Source: Dactylis glomerata
Taxonomy: Eukaryota; Streptophyta; Magnoliopsida; Poales; Poaceae
NCBI GenBank assembly: GCA_007115705.1
Contig: QXEO01001842.1
Coordinates: 1,290,458 to 1,354,457, forward strand
Length of the DNA: 64,000 nucleotides
Reading direction: 5' to 3'
A model generated the notes under the pieces. That model did no database searches, was not told where the DNA came from, and saw only the letters and a program-made list of their open reading frames with translations. Of the stretch, positions 43,433 to 53,468 are shown piece after piece. The stretch's first letter is position 1. Every line of letters starts with the position of its first letter. The translations under genes and the position numbers were made by a program.

Positions 43433-43520
43433 ATGCACAGGCCGGGATTCGAACCCGCAACCTCCCCTTACACGGTTGGTCTCCTTGCCACCAAGGTATA
43501 GCAGCTCTTGTGTTAGAAGG
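43433..43520 (-). other. tRNA-like (SINE-related) sequence
   Basis: The minus strand contains GGTTCGAATCC, a perfect pol III B box in a T-arm-like context (GCGGG TTCGAAT CCCGG, four of five pairs). An A-box-like TGGTGGCAAGG lies about 35 bp upstream. I could not fold a full cloverleaf, so it is not called as a tRNA gene. Confidence 0.35.
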
Positions 43521-43820
43521 CCACGTTACTTCCTTTTAAGTAGATGGAAATTTCGTATATTGGGCTTGGGCCGCTGCAGCCATAACCTGGGCCGATGTGG
43601 ACTAAGGATCCGGATAATGTTTTTTTTTCCTCTTTGCTTTCTCCATTTCTGTTAAGATTTTAACACAAAAGATATGAAGAAGATTCAACATTAGGTCAAA
43701 TAAATTCAAAAAACTTTGTAAATTCTTTTCATTACATATATAACAACATTAAATATTTTTATCTGCAAAATAAATTAGTAAACTAAAATTTAATCACTAA
43801 AATGCTATTAAGGTGTATTT

Positions 43821-45640
43821 AAAATGCGATAAAAACGACGAGCATGACCCTTCTTAGGTAGGTGTTGAATCTTGCGAAAATCTTGATGGATCTCTGATGA
43901 AATAGATACTTGTGTATCTAAAAATGATTTTTGGAAAAAAACATGAGCAAACTATGAAGCACCTGTAGTTCAAATTTGACCCGCTTCCTGTTGAATCGGT
44001 AGAATTTTGACAATTTCTTGAGGGGTGTCTAGATAACTTTTTCCATGCAAAAAAGGATGAATTATGCATAAAATATGGTATAATATGATTTAAATTTGTG
44101 GTGGTCCATTTTTGAAACTATTTTTGGTAGATGCTTCACAAAAAAACCCATTTTTAGCATTAAGAAAATGAAAAATGAATTTTTTATGCAAAGAAAATTA
44201 ATACTCCCCAAAGCAACTTTGTTTGCCATACCAAGATGCACATATATGCACAATATGGGGTAATTTGAATAAACTATGCCATGATTATGGCCATAGCTAG
44301 CTCATCTGGCTTGAAATCCATGAAACTTCGTATGAGATAGCTCTTTTTTGTAAACACATTTTCAAAATGTTGGCAATATTCAAAGTTTGTTATTTTTCCT
44401 AGCAACTAGGTCACATAAAATGACACAACACGAAGGATTTGTATTGTTTTGATTATTTTTGAATTTCTTATGTCGATTTCAAAATGCGGCCAAATCGGTG
44501 GGCGTGACTGCTCCTATGACGGGATAGAATCTTGTAAAACTATTTATGGATCTCTGATGAAATAGATACTTGTGTACCTAAAAATGATTTTTGGAAAAAA
44601 ACATGAGCAAACTATGAAGCACCTGTAGTTCAAATTTGACCCGCTTCCTATTGAATCGGCAGAATTTTGACAATTTCTTGAGGGGTGTCTGGATAACTTT
44701 TTCCCATGCAAAAAAAGATGAATTATGCATAAAATATGGTATAATATGATTTAAATTTGTGGTGGTCCATTTTTGAAACTTATTTTTGGTAGATGCTTCA
44801 CAAAAAAACCCATTTTTAGCATTAAGAAAATGAAAAATGAATTTTTTATGCAAAGAAAATTAATACTCCCCAAAGTAACTTTGTTTGCCATACCAAGATG
44901 CACATATATGCACAATATGGGGTAATTTGAACAAACTATGCTATGATTATGGCCATAGCTAGCTCATTTGGCTTGAAATCCGTGAAACTTCGTATGAGAT
45001 AGCTCTTTTTGTAAACACTTTTTCAAAATGTTGGCAATATTCAAAGTTTGTTATTTTTCCTAGCAACTAGGTCACATAAAATGACACAACGCGAAGGATT
45101 TGTATTGTTTTGATTTTTTTGAATTTGTTATGCACATTTCAAAATGCGACCAAAACGGTGGGCGTGACCGCTCCTAGGTCGGGATAGAATCTTGCCAAAC
45201 TATTTATGGATCTATGATGAAATAGATACTTTTGTACCTAAAAATGATTTTTCGAAAAAAACTTGAGCAAACTATAAAGCACTTGTAGTTCAAATTTGAC
45301 CCGCTTCCAACTGAATCGGCAGATATTTGTCAATTTCTTGATGGGTGGCTATAAAACTTTTTCCATGCAAAAAACCTGTCAATTGTGCATAGAATATGGT
45401 ATAATAGTTTCTAAAATTATATAGGTCCAATTTTGAAACATATTTTTGGTAGGTACTTCACAAAAAAAACCCATTTTTGCGCTAGAAAAATAAAAAATGA
45501 ACTTTTTATGTCAAGAAAAGGAAAACTCCCAAAATGAATATTGTTTGTCATACCAAGATACACATATGTGCACAATATGGATCATTTTGATTTCTTTTTG
45601 AATTACTTAGGTTGGATTCAAAATCTGGTCATAACTAGTT
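43821..45640. repeat. 660-bp tandem array, 2.75 copies
   Basis: The landmark GGATCTCTGATGAAATAGAT occurs at 43888 and 44548, with GGATCTATGATGAAATAGAT at 45208. The spacing is exactly 660 bp twice. Copies 1 and 2 are nearly identical. Copy 3 is more diverged and has lost about 160 bp near its end. No coding function is seen. Confidence 0.9.
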
Positions 45641-45659
45641 GTCTCGGGCCAATCTCAAA

Positions 45660-45950
45660 GCAGAACTAGTCTTGCCACGGATCACCCCCTATAGTTGATC
45701 TGGATCGTCCACGCCCTAATCCAACGTCAGTCAGCTCACCTACTTAAATGCGAGCGCATGAAACCCTAGCGCTCTCTGCATAGAAACCCTAACCCGTCCC
45801 CTTCCCCCACAGCCGCCGCCACCACCTCCCTCCTATCTTCTCTTCCCCCAAACCCTAACCCGTGCCATATCCCGCTCGCCGACCCTATCTCCGATCCAGA
45901 TCCCGATCTATCTCCGGCGCTTGGCCGGGAGAAGGACGGCCAGCGTGCAG
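45660..45950 (+). promoter_or_regulatory. Captured ribosomal protein gene promoter/leader
   Basis: Telo-box motifs AAACCCTAG (45761) and AAACCCTAA (45784 and 45850) lie in a pyrimidine-rich GC-rich leader, the classic arrangement upstream of plant ribosomal protein genes. The start codon is not preserved: the frame begins at a TTG (45921), and GTGCAG just before 45951 looks like a splice acceptor. Confidence 0.6.
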
Positions 45951-46270
45951 TTCGTGAGCGACGGCGTGTTCTACGCCGAGCTGAACGAGATGCTGACCCG
46001 GGAGCTGGCCGAGGACGGCTACTCCGGCGTGGAGGTGCGCGTGACCCCGATGCGCACGGAGATCATCATCCGGGCCACTAGGACGCGGATCGACCTCGGC
46101 GAGAAGGGCCGCAGGATCAGGGAGCTCACCTCCGTCGTCCAGAAGAGGTTCATCTTCCCGGAGAACGGCGTCGCGCTCTACACCGAGAAGGTCGTCAACA
46201 GCGGCCTCTGCGCCATCGCCCAGGTCGAGTCCCTCCGCTACAAGCTCCTCGGTGGCCTCGCTGTCCGCAG
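45951..46270 (+). pseudogene. RPS3: Captured fragment of cytosolic 40S ribosomal protein S3 gene
   Basis: About 106 codons read FVSDGVFYAELNEMLTREL through YKLLGGLAVR. This is the N-terminal part of cytosolic ribosomal protein uS3, including the start of its KH RNA-binding domain (GEKGRRIRELTSVVQKRF). uS3 lies at the mRNA entry channel of the small subunit. The usual Met-Ala-Thr N-terminus is missing. Several conserved positions differ from the plant consensus as I know it (for example TRIDLGEK, KRFIFPENGVALYTEKVV). The frame reads out through a GT donor at 46271 (CCGCAG|GTATAA), so the capture came from genomic DNA with its intron. I found no later RPS3 exon in the transposon. Confidence 0.85.
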
Positions 46271-48060
46271 GTATAATCGCGGCCCATTCTTCGCTGTTCT
46301 TTTCCATGGATTGGATTGGTAGATTCGCTCGTAATAAGTTGCCATAGGTTGTGGACTACACTGAACATATGCTTTGATGTTTTTGCACGACTATGAGATC
46401 TAAACAACGTACAGTTGGTGGTTCAGTGTATAGTTAGCTTATAGTCGAATTTATGTGTGTCTATACTGTGTCTTAAGGTAGTAATGATTATTGCACCTCT
46501 GTATGTTTTACCTTGCTTTCTGCCTGTGTTTGTGGGATATTTACATTGGTGCGAAAAGGGTTTTGCCTTGTTGATTGGAGTAATGCGAGCAGTGTTTGCA
46601 TTCTGTTGCAGATTTGGAAATCATAATTGCCGGGTAGCTTACTTGAATGGAGTAAAGGCTATGCTGCAAGTACATATATATTGAGTCTGGTTAATCTTGC
46701 TTGGTCTGAACATGTTTACATGTAATTCTGGATGGTTCAATGGCAGACATGCACAGTAGGACAATTTCTGCTTACTGAATATGCATAATATCTGATAGGT
46801 AGTTCAGTTGCATCATGTGTTTTTCTCTGTTTGTTGCAAAAGCTTATGTCTGCTGCCTGGACATAATGAAGACTTTTAGCTAATACATATTTTCGGTTTG
46901 GTTGATCTGCTTGTCTATTTTGTTAAGGTTGAGTAGTCCTTGCCAGATCATTACAACTACAATCACCTAGTTATAGCTCATGTTCCATTTACCTACCTTT
47001 CTATCCTGTAGATATATTGTGCTATTATTTGGGTGCTGCTGTACAATATGCTCTTAATCTGTTGCTATATTCTTTGCCAAATGCACACAATATTTTCAGT
47101 AGACCTACTGTTTGTTGAATAAAGGGTTTAACTTATCACTTCTATTGTTGCTAAACAATAAACTTATAATTCCCTTAACTAATCCAGCCCTGAGCATGAT
47201 ATATGATTAACTTACCGTTGATTCCACAAGTTACTGATCTGGCCATTGTCACGCACGCAAGGCATGTAATTGTTTACTTCAATGCAGCTCTTGGATAGGC
47301 CACTTGAATTTTTCAATGCTTAGTACTAGTTTCACTGGAGCCAAACAATAGTAATAGGTCATGCATGTGTACTGAATGCTCTTGAAAATTCTTCATTCAT
47401 TGTGATAGGCTTCTTGAAATTCTTCATGCATGTGTACTGAACGTTAATAGTCTTTAATTTCCTACAAATCCTGTCCTATTTTCTATGCTAAAAGTCTTTC
47501 AGTTCTTGTTGCCAGCTTTAAATTCAGGCATGCTGCCCAGTGGTTGCAAGAACTCTTTAGTATTTTATGACCAATGAACCTGCCTGGCAAGGGACGCTCG
47601 TCGTGGTTGACCTCCACGAGCTTGAGCCATTGCTGCTTCCTGGTGAGAGTCCCTGCTCCCTCCATATGTATATGACCCTGTGTAGTATCGTTTTCTCCTG
47701 TGATGTCCCTGTTAGATACTATCGTCAATTTCCTCGACCTGGATGTTGCTTATGTTGAGTGTCTGCAAGTTGATTAATCTGGCGATGCCGGGTGGGAGGT
47801 AGTGCTAGTCTGGGCAGTTGATAATTGCTTCTTGCTAATGCTAATCAGCGGTTCATGTGGAGTGAGATACGTGTATTATGTTATTATGTCGTGTGGTGAA
47901 ATGAGCTTTTTTCACCCAAGAATGTTATAATTCAAGTCCTGAGCTTGTATAATGCTGTAATTATTTTTCTGTACAATTGTGCATGCCAACAGTGATTGAA
48001 AGAATTACTTACTTTCTACTATCAATAGTTGATTCAGCCACTAAATTATTTGTGCTCATC
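46271..48060 (+). other. Intron-like or non-coding DNA downstream of the RPS3 fragment
   Basis: T-rich, intron-like composition with short frames only. A short exon-like stretch near 47566-47645 reads QGTLVVVDLHELEPLLLPG and ends at a possible donor (CCTGGTGAGAG). I do not recognise it. Confidence 0.45.
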
Positions 48061-48252
48061 TGTGCCCCCCTAGTGACCCCAGCTACAGGCTCCTCGGCGG
48101 CCTCAGGTCGACTCCCATGGATGCTGAGAGCGTACTGAAGTGGCAACTTGAAGAAGGCCATAGACGACGCCATGAACCTGGGTCAGTCGTCCCGTTCCAC
48201 GGAGGCGACAAGTACTTCCACTACTCCATGCCCCCCTCTACGTGCATGTAAG
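48061..48252 (+). other. Exon-like GC-rich block in the CACTA element, unidentified
   Basis: After a T-rich tract and CCCCCCTAG comes an open stretch reading SYRLLGGLRSTPMDAESVLKW that ends at a TAA near 48252. The composition is that of a grass exon. It could be a second captured fragment. I do not recognise the protein. Confidence 0.35.
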
Positions 48253-48430
48253 CCACAAACTACAAGCTTGAGATCGAGCTTGCTTGCATAATTATATGTG
48301 TGCTGCATCTTTGTGTTGGCGATGATAGTTGTGTGCAGTTAATAAATAGACGAAATTAGAATATGGAGCACTTGGAGCAATGTATATGAGATATGCATAT
48401 TTCCTATAATCATGTCTGTAGTAGTTCGTC

Positions 48431-48508
48431 TGTCTGATTATAGGATTTTATTTTGTGTATTTCATTCACTGTCTGATTATAGGATTTTATTTTGTGTATT
48501 TCATTCAC
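48431..48508. repeat. 39-bp tandem duplication
   Basis: TGTCTGATTATAGGATTTTA and the following 19 bases are repeated twice without a gap. Confidence 0.9.
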
Positions 48509-49440
48509 ATGATATGATAGGAGCAGAAATTGCAGCACTTTACTATTTATGAGTTGCATCTTTCCTGTATTTTATTTCACTCTATATTTTCAGGAGGAGC
48601 TTGTAATGGTAGACTATGATATGCAGCCTGGAGTAAAACTGATCAAGAATGCATAAGTAAGATGGAAACTAACCTGGTTATTTCCAGATTAAATATATTC
48701 AAAGTTTGTGCCTATTATTTCTTCTTGCTAGAAATGGCCTTTTCTATTATTTCTTATTGCGTAATTGAATCTTCTTTCCAGATTACATACCAGAAGTCCA
48801 TTTTCTGATGACGAAGGAATGTATAGCAGATTGACTTGGTGGGAGCAAATGGACAACGGCAGGCAAGCAGCTGGGTGTTTGTATTGATTAACTTGTAATC
48901 CTGGCTATGTCCTTGCTCTCTGAAGTGTGCTGATAAGCTATATAATTGTTGATTATTTGAATTTCTGTGTAAGTTGCTGGTTATGCAAAATCTTGTATAT
49001 GCTTGCTGGTTTATACAAAATTTCGGTGTATATTGCTTGAAATGCATTCCTGGAAGAGAACATGCTGAATCAAAACGGCCCAAAAGTTATTGGATCGATA
49101 ATGAGCCCACGGCCTTGCCTAGAAAAAGCCCAAAAGTGAAATGGTAAAATATTTTAAATGGCTGAAAACTGGACTGTACCGAATGCTATAGGGGCTCAAA
49201 AGAGGCTTTGGCCCAAACTATAATATTATTATAATTAATTAAGAAATTATGAACAAAGTGGCTGGAAGTAGTAAAATCAGCAACAAAAAGGCCAAAGCCC
49301 AAAAATGAAATGGGCTCTTAAAAGGCTAAAGCCCAAAAGATATGTCAAGCAAAAAAGATAAAAGTCTAAGAAATAATTGAACCGAAAATGGAAAAGGCTT
49401 AGAAAAAATGGCAGAATTAATGGGCTTGGCCCATGTAGAT
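48509..49440. other. CACTA interior, no gene seen
   Basis: AT-rich with GGCCCAAA-type short repeats near 49080-49440; no recognisable coding sequence. Confidence 0.5.
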
Positions 49441-49479
49441 CATCAAAATGGACCGGGCTGATTTTGATTTACGACCAAT

Positions 49480-49757
49480 TCAAAATCGTCACAATGCCTG
49501 CCACGTGGCTGCCACGTCGGATTGCTGATGTGGCCTCCCCAATTTGCCCATGACGATATTATATCGTCATAAGCGTTATGACGGTTCAATATTGTCATAG
49601 ACGGTTATGACGATCTCAGTGAATTCGTCATGTTCGATCATCAACGACGCCCCGTTTTTGACGATCATTTTTTCGTCATAAAATCGTCATAGATCAACCA
49701 TTATGACGATCTAGTGACGAATTTTGAGCGTCAGTAGTCAACACATTTCTTGTAGTG
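49480..49757. repeat. Right TIR and subterminal repeats of the CACTA element
   Basis: Dense ATGACGAT/TCGTCAT motifs (about ten in 250 bp) precede the TIR that ends CTTGTAGTG. Confidence 0.85.
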
Positions 49758-49760
49758 TTA

Positions 49761-50083
49761 TGCTAGAATAATAACTTTTGAAGTGTTTTCTGTTAAGATA
49801 TTTCTGCATTTTTTCTACGGCCAATAACAATTTTCCTAACAATGTCGGCCAATAAAGCGTGCTATTTTTTTTTAAAAAAAATTCATCGCACCTGGCCAGC
49901 CAACTGATGTGTCATGTATATTGCTCCATGCGCTTTACCCATAGCTAGTCTTTATATATATATTAGAATCTAAGAACTCCAAAAACAAACCTTCTATAAT
50001 TCGGCGATATGAGTCGTCAGTCGTCAAAGTATATCTTAAAGTTGGTCGCCGAATATTCCAATCTCTTTTCCAACTTGGATCTT
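49761..50083 (-). other. Tat2 3' region, no gene seen
   Basis: AT-rich Tat2 interior between the CACTA and the pol remnant; an integrase would be expected upstream but none is visible. Confidence 0.5.
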
Positions 50084-50699
50084 TTAAATAATAATCAAAG
50101 AAACTTTCCAATCACCTGGCTCTAAACTATTTTCTAATTCGGTAGTTTGTGACTCATGTACCGAATCTTGATTGTCCTGTACTACTAGCTGCTGCACTTT
50201 ACCAGGACTAGCTGCAACGTTTACTGAACCTTCTTTGCAGAATAATGCTAATAGCCGAACTGAACCAGAAACAGCTGCAGGCTGTACAAGTCTAATATCC
50301 AACTGGATATGCTCGTTTTCGAAAGCAGCTAGCATCGGTCTTATAGTACCCAAAGTTTTTCTTTGCTAACATAGTAACCGGATGCTTGCTTGTCTAAATA
50401 ATTAACTCAGCTCTAGAATTCTCTTCTTTAGAAATATGATTGACCATGAAAGTATCTAGAGAGTTAACTATATCTAAACATCGGTCTAAATAGATATTTA
50501 GTAATCAATCAAAACACCAAAATTCGCCTATTTTTTTAACTACCAAAAGCGAATCTCCATAAGCATCTATATCCTTTACACCCATATCTACTAAATTTTG
50601 CATACCAAACTGTAAAGCTTCATACTCAGCTTGGTTATTTATACAAAGATATTCTAAGTGGACCGATGTTTTATTTGCAAAGTGATATTCCATTTGCAT
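50084..50699 (-). pseudogene. Tat2 RNase H remnant and downstream pol scrap
   Basis: The minus-strand segment 50505-50699 reads NNQAEYEALQFGMQNLVDMG and then DIDAYGDSLLVVKKIGEF. This is the Tat-type RNase H core with its conserved Glu and Asp. The segment 50084-50353 continues as a Ser/Glu-rich pol linker. Stops separate them. No RT motif (YVDD) and no integrase are found on either side within Tat2. Confidence 0.7.
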
Positions 50700-51149
50700 G
50701 CAATCCTATCACTAAGAATTGGTTGTCGTACACATATACTAGACAGTAGATAGTGCCAAAATATTGTACATGCATAACTGTTAGATAAACACATACCGAG
50801 TTTTTGCTTCGAACAAGCGATGGCCTGGATATGCAATGATGTACTCTTTCTCGTCGTCTTCATATGCCAAAGACTGCTAATAACTCTATATTTTTTTTCC
50901 GGTCGGCTTCCATATTAGCTTTAACAAGTATAGACATTGGAATGCTTGCATCACTAATATCTATTTCTTCAAGTGAGCCAGCCGATGAGAACTAATCCTT
51001 GTCCAAACTTTTGTATGTCATCAAACTCCTCAATTGTTTCATGCATATCGCTCTTTCCGGAACGATACTCCACGGTGTATCTTTGCAGCTAAATAATACT
51101 ATCAATTTTACTCATCATTTATATAGATAAATCATCAAGCCGAGCTATG
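50700..51149 (-). pseudogene. Tat2 pol remnant between protease and RNase H
   Basis: One frame shows EYRSGKSDMHETIEEFDDIQ and KFGQGL, the linker that follows protease in Tat elements. About 100 codons later RNase H begins, whereas a full reverse transcriptase needs about 250 codons more. The RT core therefore appears deleted. Confidence 0.55.
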
Positions 51150-53423
51150 TTAGCCGGCTGTGCGTTTATAGGGTACAAAACCATCTCTACCAATATTGAT
51201 ATAATCATAGTCCGATAAGTCTCTACCAGTCAAACATCTCATATCACCGTGTTGCCAGTCAACCGGTGTCTCTATCGAATTATCGGCCTCAATCACCTCC
51301 ACATCATCATCAACCCACTGAATTAAGCACTGATGTAGAGTAGAAGGGATGCAACAATTTGCATGAATCCAGTCACGGCCCAAAAGAATATTATACCGTC
51401 CTCTGATGTCGACAATGAAAAATGCAGTCGGCAATGTTTTGCTTCCGACCATGAGCTCCATAAAAATAACACCCTTGGCTGCAGATAATTCTCCTGAGAA
51501 CCCTCTTATTTCCATGTTGGTTTTTATTAACTCGCTCTCTTTTCTATTTAGTTTAGAAAATACTGACAAAGGCATAATATTACCATCAGCACCTCCATCA
51601 ACAAGTATACGATCCATAGGCTTACCATCAATGTGACCCTTGATAAACAACGGCTTTAGGTGCTGCTCAGGCTTCTCCGGCTTTCCAAACATAGCATTTT
51701 TCAGACCAAGAACAAGTTCTGCAACTTCAACATCTGGTGCACGAAAATCAGCGGGCAATGTGACCGCCATAGTAACATCAATACCAACAGGTGCGTCATT
51801 TTTATTTTCTGAACTTTTATCAGCTGTCGTGTCATCCAATTTTTTATTTTCTTCAGCAGTAGTGTATTTCTTTTTCCAAATCTTCGTCGGTACCCTTGGT
51901 CTATCCCGATTGAACCACTCCTCGCGCTTCTTCTTGGTGATTTCTCGCATTTCCAATGTTCGCAGTCTCTGTACCCGACGTTTCTGAGTATGCGTGAGAC
52001 CTGTCGGACACCATTGAGAACCCGGTTTAGTAATTGGTGCTACTGGCTTAATCACGCTGCCCCATGTGTACCTCGGTGTGTACTCACGTACTGTTGTTTT
52101 TGGTGCAAACTCTCTGTACTTGGCCGAGAAAACCTTCTGCTGATAAGATGGACCACTAGCTTCAAATATCCTGCTACCTCTAGTGGTTGAACCCCTGCGT
52201 TGCATAGATGTACAAATCCCAGACTTGACGACCATTGGAAATAAATTAGCTGAAACGGCATATATGCTATCCGATTCTGACTTTTTACCTATACTTGTAC
52301 TAGAGGATCCAACAAGTGTATTTTCTACACGTTTCTGTTTTGTACTGGTGACTATTCCTTGAACTGAACCATAACCCAGTACATCAACGTGACTTGTTTT
52401 TGGTTTAGGAACATCACCTTCAGCTGATTGGTGTTCCCGAAGATTCAAATCATGACCAACATCTAAATCCTCTGAGCTTTTTACAGGCTGCGGTTCTGAA
52501 CGCTTCACCGGCACCCACACGCGTTTGCGTTCAAAGTGATAATTCTTGCCATCTGCAACATGTACCGGTGATCTGCTTCCTCGAACAACAATTGTATCAC
52601 GCGACCTAGCTCTCTGATTGAAACAAGACCTTTTCTCATGCATACCTGGTCTGAACAAATGCCTTGACGTGATCCTTCCTGGCTGGAAATAATCTGCTGG
52701 CCATGTATGATATGGCGTGGATGGACTGAAGCCCCACGGAGGATACTGAGGATACATAGGCGGATAACACCAATATGTCGGCGCCACCGAAAAATAAGGC
52801 TGTTTGTTATATGAATTTTCTCGCCAGCGCTCATGCCCCCCATGTCGAGAAGGAGACCTAAGACGCTTATTACGTCCAAGCCGATTACACACATTGTCGG
52901 CCTTACATGAAGTGTATTTTTTCAACAACATGCTAACTGTCGGCTTTGGCCTTGGCGCTTGATTATTCTTTTCATTAACTTTCCAGACTCCTACTTTTGC
53001 ATTTTTTGGATTGATCATCTTCGGAGGAGCACTATCATCAACAACAATATTTTTTCCTCTTGCGGACCCGGTCTGATCTGACCGAATAAGCATTTTCTTG
53101 TTCTCAAAATTAATCGCTTTTATATGAGAAGGATTAGTGTCAAGCTTCATCTTAGAACTTTCTGTAAATATCAATCGTCCTTCATCATTGGCCGATTGCA
53201 CCTGAGTATCGAACGAAGGAGAAGGGCTTGGCGCGATTACCTTTTTGACGACGCTGTTCCTTGCCTTGAAGTGTCGCTTCAATTCCTTAGGCTTCCATTG
53301 TTCAAGATGACGTTCAACCTCTTGCTCAACCTCCCAACGCTGTTCTTCGGACAGATCGTCGAGCGTGACAGGGATGTTGTTGTCCGGGTTGAGGTCGATT
53401 GCATCCTTGGGATTGGTGATCAT
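51150..53423 (-). CDS. gag-protease ORF of Tat2
   Basis: 757 residues from MITNPKDAIDLNPDNN. The start is chosen 45 bp inside the LTR, just after the PBS; the longer frame to 53723 runs back through the LTR. The N-terminal segment (EEQRWEVEQEVERHLEQWKP) is helical. Residues about 150-560 are a long Arg/Ser/Pro-rich region with aromatic patches (YWCYPPMYPQYPPWGF) and no recognisable capsid. The end (from about residue 603) is an aspartic protease: RILVDGGADGNIMPLS with the catalytic D-G-G, then RYNILLGRDWIHA. The stop at 51150 cuts it off before RT. An open frame this long in an RT-less element suggests recent use, perhaps supplying protein for co-packaging. The lack of capsid is notable. Confidence 0.72.
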   Translation of the reverse strand: MITNPKDAIDLNPDNNIPVTLDDLSEEQRWEVEQEVERHLEQWKPKELKRHFKARNSVVKKVIAPSPSPSFDTQVQSANDEGRLIFTESSKMKLDTNPSHIKAINFENKKMLIRSDQTGSARGKNIVVDDSAPPKMINPKNAKVGVWKVNEKNNQAPRPKPTVSMLLKKYTSCKADNVCNRLGRNKRLRSPSRHGGHERWRENSYNKQPYFSVAPTYWCYPPMYPQYPPWGFSPSTPYHTWPADYFQPGRITSRHLFRPGMHEKRSCFNQRARSRDTIVVRGSRSPVHVADGKNYHFERKRVWVPVKRSEPQPVKSSEDLDVGHDLNLREHQSAEGDVPKPKTSHVDVLGYGSVQGIVTSTKQKRVENTLVGSSSTSIGKKSESDSIYAVSANLFPMVVKSGICTSMQRRGSTTRGSRIFEASGPSYQQKVFSAKYREFAPKTTVREYTPRYTWGSVIKPVAPITKPGSQWCPTGLTHTQKRRVQRLRTLEMREITKKKREEWFNRDRPRVPTKIWKKKYTTAEENKKLDDTTADKSSENKNDAPVGIDVTMAVTLPADFRAPDVEVAELVLGLKNAMFGKPEKPEQHLKPLFIKGHIDGKPMDRILVDGGADGNIMPLSVFSKLNRKESELIKTNMEIRGFSGELSAAKGVIFMELMVGSKTLPTAFFIVDIRGRYNILLGRDWIHANCCIPSTLHQCLIQWVDDDVEVIEADNSIETPVDWQHGDMRCLTGRDLSDYDYINIGRDGFVPYKRTAG

Positions 53424-53446
53424 CGTGTGTATTTTCTTCTTTTTCG

Positions 53447-53464
53447 TCCCCAGCGGAGTCGCCA
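53447..53464 (-). other. Primer binding site of Tat2
   Basis: The minus strand reads TGGCGACTCCGCTGGGGA, 4 nt inside the LTR, like the site of Ogre/Tat elements (Arg-tRNA in the literature as I recall it). Confidence 0.75.
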
Positions 53465-53468
53465 ATTG

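Larger units (their letters stand above)
42615..49757. mobile_element. Non-autonomous CACTA DNA transposon with captured gene sequence
   Basis: The terminal inverted repeats start CACTACAAGAAATGTGTTGA, with 29 of the first 30 positions matching between ends (42615-42644 and 49728-49757). The TSD is 3 bp. Subterminal repeats of TCGTCAT/ATGACGA occur many times within 250 bp of each end, as is typical for transposase binding. The 7143-bp interior has no transposase. It holds a minisatellite, a 660-bp tandem array and an RPS3 gene fragment. Confidence 0.95.

Noticed and set aside
42938..43460. Several long frames on both strands with repeated WDPPVSL- or RQPAGPA-type peptides
   Set aside because: They are translations of the 21-bp minisatellite, whose unit length is a multiple of three and so keeps every frame open; not genes.
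43433..43520. Functional tRNA gene
   Set aside because: The T-arm and B box are present but I could not form a full cloverleaf with acceptor and anticodon stems; listed only as tRNA-like.
42948..45640. Possible CRISPR-like array or satellite
   Set aside because: The units are contiguous tandem repeats without spacers, in a plant CACTA transposon; there is no CRISPR context.
45885..46307. 140-codon minus-strand ORF
   Set aside because: It is the antisense shadow of the RPS3 fragment, open because of GC-rich third positions.
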